Below, piece after piece: positions 63,627 to 64,000 of a stretch of DNA of 64,000 nucleotides (position 1 is its first letter; the number at the start of each line of letters is the position of its first letter). Position numbers and translations under genes: made by a program. The notes beneath the pieces were generated by a model. That model was not told where the DNA came from, made no database searches, and saw only the letters and a list, made by a program, of their open reading frames with translations. The stretch lies in assembly GCA_023150935.1 (NCBI GenBank), contig JAKLJW010000014.1, forward strand, positions 1 to 64,000, written 5' to 3'. This stretch comes from Candidatus Binatia bacterium. GTDB lineage: Bacteria > Desulfobacterota > Binatia > HRBIN30.

Positions 63627-64000
63627 GAGCGCACCTGCGTAAGAAATTCGTCGATCGACCGCTGCTGATCGACGGCGGTCCACCTGGCGCGGGTTTCGCC
63701 TTCGGCGACGGCGAGGGCGCGTCGAACCAGTTCCGCGCGCAGCACTTGCTGTGTCCGGCTGACTTCGTACGCGGCGGCTCGTTCCGCGTCGCGGCGGATG
63801 GCCTCGGCGGTCTTGTGCGCGGCAGCAAGAATGCGTTCGCGGTCGCGTTCGGCGTCGGCGATAGCCTGCCCGCGCATTTCGGCGGCGAGATGTTCGAGCT
63901 GAGTCAGCCGTTCGTGCCATTCCTGCCGCAGCCTTTCGGCAGCGGCTTTGGCCCGTTCGGCCTCTTCGAGGGCGGCCACTATCGTATCGCGCCGATCTCG
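63623..64000 (-). CDS. atpF: ATP synthase F0 b subunit, C-terminal part (runs off the window)
   Basis: The frame is open to the window edge, so only the last 125 residues are visible. They form a long charged, Ala-rich coiled coil (AALEEAERAKAAAERLRQEW, LAAEMRGQAIADAERDRERI, AIRRDAERAAAYEVSRTQQV), typical of the b-subunit dimer stalk that holds F1. The N-terminal membrane helix lies beyond position 64000. The stop overlaps the atpH start by 4 bp. atpE and atpB are expected further upstream outside the window. Confidence 0.92.
   Translation of the reverse strand, partial: RDRRDTIVAALEEAERAKAAAERLRQEWHERLTQLEHLAAEMRGQAIADAERDRERILAAAHKTAEAIRRDAERAAAYEVSRTQQVLRAELVRRALAVAEGETRARWTAVDQQRSIDEFLTQVRS

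Overview
This is a GC-rich bacterial chromosomal window with a mosaic left third and an ordinary housekeeping right two thirds. A split nuoC/nuoD complex I operon, an F-type ATP synthase operon and several PAS histidine kinases fit a Gram-negative lineage of the Desulfobacterota/Binatota/Myxococcota kind. A dockerin-like GDCNGDG repeat at 4676-4900 is the type I associate with Binatota-like genomes. The lineage is an inference: no rRNA, tRNA or lineage-specific marker is present.

Region 1 (1-8.1 kb) holds accessory DNA and many gene remnants. It carries a two-repeat lipocalin-like protein, a HicAB pair, a MazF-type toxin with its antitoxin, a DUF4143 ATPase and a secreted Cys-rich protein. 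Three near-full copies of a dispersed ~350-380 bp element lie here (1499-1850, 2742-3123, 6638-7005); a fourth, internally deleted copy is at 26209-26288. The copy at 6638-7005 replaces the N-terminus of an AbrB-like gene on one side and the C-terminus of a CHC2/Toprim primase-like gene on the other.

Region 2 (8.1-24.2 kb) is a mobile defence island. A small protein, a DUF2924 protein and a large serine recombinase form one overlapping operon. An excisionase-type HTH protein, hsdM and hsdS follow, then a second set that runs to hsdR. Between hsdS and hsdR sit the stump of an AAA ATPase, a REP-associated (RAYT) transposase with its own REP hairpins, a RhuM N-terminal fragment and an AlbA_2/HATPase/winged-helix protein. 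After hsdR come a second AlbA_2/HATPase/winged-helix protein, another RhuM stump, an orphan nitrilase-fold protein resembling the C-terminal module of UG1/DRT1 reverse transcriptases, and a frameshifted third AlbA_2 paralogue. Most of these genes overlap by 4 bp, so they are probably cotranscribed. Both intact AlbA_2 proteins have short DNA tandem repeats (12 bp x4; 11 bp x4) at the same linker.

Region 3 (24.2-27.8 kb) holds a TetR-UbiB/ABC1 kinase pair with a palindromic candidate operator, and an unidentified polytopic membrane protein.

Region 4 (28.0-38.6 kb) is nuoABCDHIJKLMN. The NADH-oxidising module genes nuoEFG are absent from this cluster. The operon converges on ddl across a hairpin shared by both stop codons.

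Region 5 (39.7-58.6 kb) contains a candidate structured RNA with a strong terminator, a small HTH protein, a very large GH94-type protein, three sensor kinases and a kinase-like fragment, a Rcp1-like response regulator, a methyltransferase, a HAD-phosphatase/P-loop ATPase fusion and a CvrA/NhaP2-like antiporter.

Region 6 (58.8-64.0 kb, minus strand) is atpF(partial)-atpH-atpA-atpG-atpD-atpC.
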